From: Candidatus Saccharimonadota bacterium
Lineage (GTDB): Bacteria > Patescibacteriota > Saccharimonadia > Saccharimonadales > Saccharimonadaceae
Assembly (NCBI GenBank): GCA_003545655.1
Contig: DODJ01000042.1
Coordinates: 1-6,273, forward strand
DNA: 6,273 nt
Direction of reading: 5' to 3'
Positions 5,138 through 6,273 of this stretch are shown one piece after another (the stretch's first letter is position 1; each line of letters starts with the position of its first letter). Made by a program: the position numbers and the translations under genes. The notes under the pieces were generated by a model that worked only from the letters and a program-made list of their open reading frames with translations, searched no databases and was not told where the DNA came from.

Positions 5138-6024
5138 ACATAGAAGGTATCGCCAGGCACTGGAATAAAAAACCTACTCGTCGTACTCTCGAAAGAAAGT
5201 TGAGCAATTTTGCTGATGTTCTCTCCCATGGGAGGTGGCGAGACGAGCACACCCAAATGGTCGAGACGACTCAATGTGTTGTTGAGCGGTTGGGTGGAGG
5301 ATATGCGATTGGTGAGTACGAGGTGGATCCTATTTTCACAGAGGTAACGGTATCCTTCTCAGCAAAAAAAGAATTTGAATGGGAAGATGGTACTACGTAC
5401 GCATTACCTCGTTATACTATTACGAGTACGGTTGCTCAGGATATAGACAAGAATGATATACCTCCCTATGTTTTAGACGAGATTATGTCAGATGCAAAAG
5501 ACGACGACCATTTGGGGCATGACTTACTTGACCAGGCAGGTTTCGGAGCATTATTAGATGGCATTGATGGTGTTGACGATCCTGAAGAAATGGACAACTT
5601 AGATCAGTTTCAGATTAAACGCGAACAAGAGTTGGAGTATGAGGTGCTGTATGATGGAGAAGTTGACGACTATACAGTAACCAACATCTACAGTTTTGAC
5701 GATATAGTAATGCACCAGGTGTCATATAGACAGTCGGACGGGCAGGTTCATACACGGCCCGTCACCTATGGAGACGGAACACTTAATGACAGACAACCAC
5801 TATACGTACCGAGACTAACTACGGATGCAATAGAGGCCCATCTTACTAATTTTGATTCAAATGCTGAGAAGTTTTTCGTGGAGCAGACATTACGTAGCCT
5901 TGAGACCTTGAGTCAAGCCCCCGAGCACGAGCATATACGGAAAATTATCGGTATGCTTGGGGTTGTATCGAGCGGGTACGTACCACGACATTGGCGGAGT
6001 TTTATCCCGCGTCCTATTCGCTAA
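5134..6024 (+). CDS. Hypothetical acidic cytoplasmic protein coupled to glyS
   Basis: I do not recognise this 296-residue protein. It has no signal peptide, membrane helix or obvious catalytic motif. Residues 1-36 are basic and probably helical (NKKPTRRTLERKLSNF). A beta-rich part follows at about 45-102, including YEVDPIFTEVTVSFS and a FEWEDGTTYALPRYTITSTV stretch. Residues 103-179 are strongly acidic, with clusters such as DAKDDDH and DGVDDPEEMDNLDQ. The C-terminal third is mixed, with VEQTLRSLETL at about 250-260 and an arginine-rich end. The reading frame is open for its whole length and begins in an ATGA overlap with glyS behind GGAAG, so it is very likely translated. Some blocks are more AT-rich than the genes before it: about 37% GC by hand count at 5401-5460 against about 53% at 3541-3600 in recO. 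That could mean weaker constraint or later arrival. Confidence 0.75.
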   Translation: MNIEGIARHWNKKPTRRTLERKLSNFADVLSHGRWRDEHTQMVETTQCVVERLGGGYAIGEYEVDPIFTEVTVSFSAKKEFEWEDGTTYALPRYTITSTVAQDIDKNDIPPYVLDEIMSDAKDDDHLGHDLLDQAGFGALLDGIDGVDDPEEMDNLDQFQIKREQELEYEVLYDGEVDDYTVTNIYSFDDIVMHQVSYRQSDGQVHTRPVTYGDGTLNDRQPLYVPRLTTDAIEAHLTNFDSNAEKFFVEQTLRSLETLSQAPEHEHIRKIIGMLGVVSSGYVPRHWRSFIPRPIR

Positions 6025-6050
6025 TGATACAATTCTTAAGGATAAACGTG

Positions 6051-6056
6051 TATAAT
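6051..6056 (+). promoter_or_regulatory. -10 box for the DUF427 gene
   Basis: A perfect TATAAT lies in the 43-nt gap after the hypothetical gene, 11 bases before the ATG at 6068. The expected RNA start is near 6063, giving a leader of about 5 nt with no Shine-Dalgarno site. No good -35 box is visible 15-18 nt upstream, so the promoter is less certain than that at 1175-1203. Confidence 0.5.
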
Positions 6057-6067
6057 TATTTCAGAGA

Positions 6068-6273
6068 ATGAAAGCTATTTGGAACAACGAAACTATCGCC
6101 GAGGCACCAAAAGCAGACCTCATACGTATAGAGGGCAACTGGTATTTTCCCCCAAAAAGTCTCCTCTGGGAGTTTTTCGAAGAAAGCACTCACCATACTA
6201 CTTGCGTGTGGAAGGGCGAAGCGAGCTATTACGATATCGTTGTAAACAGCGAGCGTAATGAATTTGGGGCGTG
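6068..6273 (+). CDS. DUF427 domain protein, N-terminal part (3' end outside window)
   Basis: The frame from ATG 6068 stays open to the window edge, giving 68 complete codons. It starts MKAIWNNETIAEAP and contains the family signatures IEGNWYFPP and TTCVWKGEASYYDIVV. These match the DUF427 family, a small single-domain family of about 90-130 residues. The biochemical role of the family is not established, so no function is given. It is probably the first gene of a new transcription unit, because a 43-nt gap with a TATAAT box precedes it. The last two bases, TG, would begin the tryptophan codon common at this point in the family. Confidence 0.88.
   Translation, partial: MKAIWNNETIAEAPKADLIRIEGNWYFPPKSLLWEFFEESTHHTTCVWKGEASYYDIVVNSERNEFGA

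Noticed and set aside
4103..5274. Several overlapping - strand open frames across glyS
   Set aside because: They lie opposite a clearly conserved synthetase gene, show no family motif and have no promoter or ribosome-binding site.
5440..5481. EF-hand-like run DIDKNDI in the acidic hypothetical protein
   Set aside because: The glycine at loop position 6 and the acidic residue at position 12 are missing, so calcium binding is not supported.
6025..6050. Possible terminator after the hypothetical gene (CTTAAG palindrome at 6035-6040)
   Set aside because: The palindrome is only six bases, has no loop or GC-rich stem and is not followed by a T-run; no terminator can be supported.

Overview
The window reads as a gene-dense bacterial chromosome segment with every supported gene on the + strand, intergenic gaps of at most about 50 bases, and no RNA gene, mobile element, CRISPR array or terminator that I can recognise. 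The standard code is in use: TGA is the stop of four genes, and three of those stops sit in ATGA overlaps. This argues against the UGA=Gly code of Absconditabacteria/Gracilibacteria. The alpha2-type glycyl-tRNA synthetase, very short subunits, a membrane-anchored protein with a proline-rich head and a PsbP-like tail, a minimal soluble histidine kinase and apparent leaderless starts together suggest a reduced-genome lineage of the Saccharibacteria/Patescibacteria (CPR) type. That assignment is inference, not proof.

Layout. (1) Positions 3-1196: the 3' end of xseA, then xseB, then a membrane-anchored SAM methyltransferase, all overlapping (17 nt, then 1 nt), so probably one operon. (2) 1210-1977: a single-pass membrane protein with its own strong sigma70-like promoter. 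(3) 2028-3777: a sensorless histidine kinase, a single-domain response regulator and recO, joined by two ATGA stop/start overlaps. (4) 3791-6024: glyS joined by ATGA to an unrecognised acidic protein. (5) 6068-end: the start of a DUF427 protein.

How the genes work together. xseA and xseB encode the two subunits of exodeoxyribonuclease VII, and RecO belongs to recombinational repair, so two DNA-repair functions lie close together but in different transcription units. The kinase and regulator form a two-component pair with no DNA-binding output, so the signal must be read by a protein partner. The methyltransferase resembles the ATP-synthase c-subunit lysine methyltransferase type (FAM173/ATPSCKMT) in its membrane anchor and motif order.

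The most interesting pattern is regulatory. The first gene of each of three transcription units has a -10 box placed so that the RNA would begin at, or within a base of, the A of the ATG (starts 1210, 2028, 3791). A fourth (6068) would have a leader of only about 5 nt. Internal operon genes instead use a Shine-Dalgarno sequence or ATGA coupling. The window therefore seems to mix leaderless initiation for operon heads with SD or coupled initiation inside operons.
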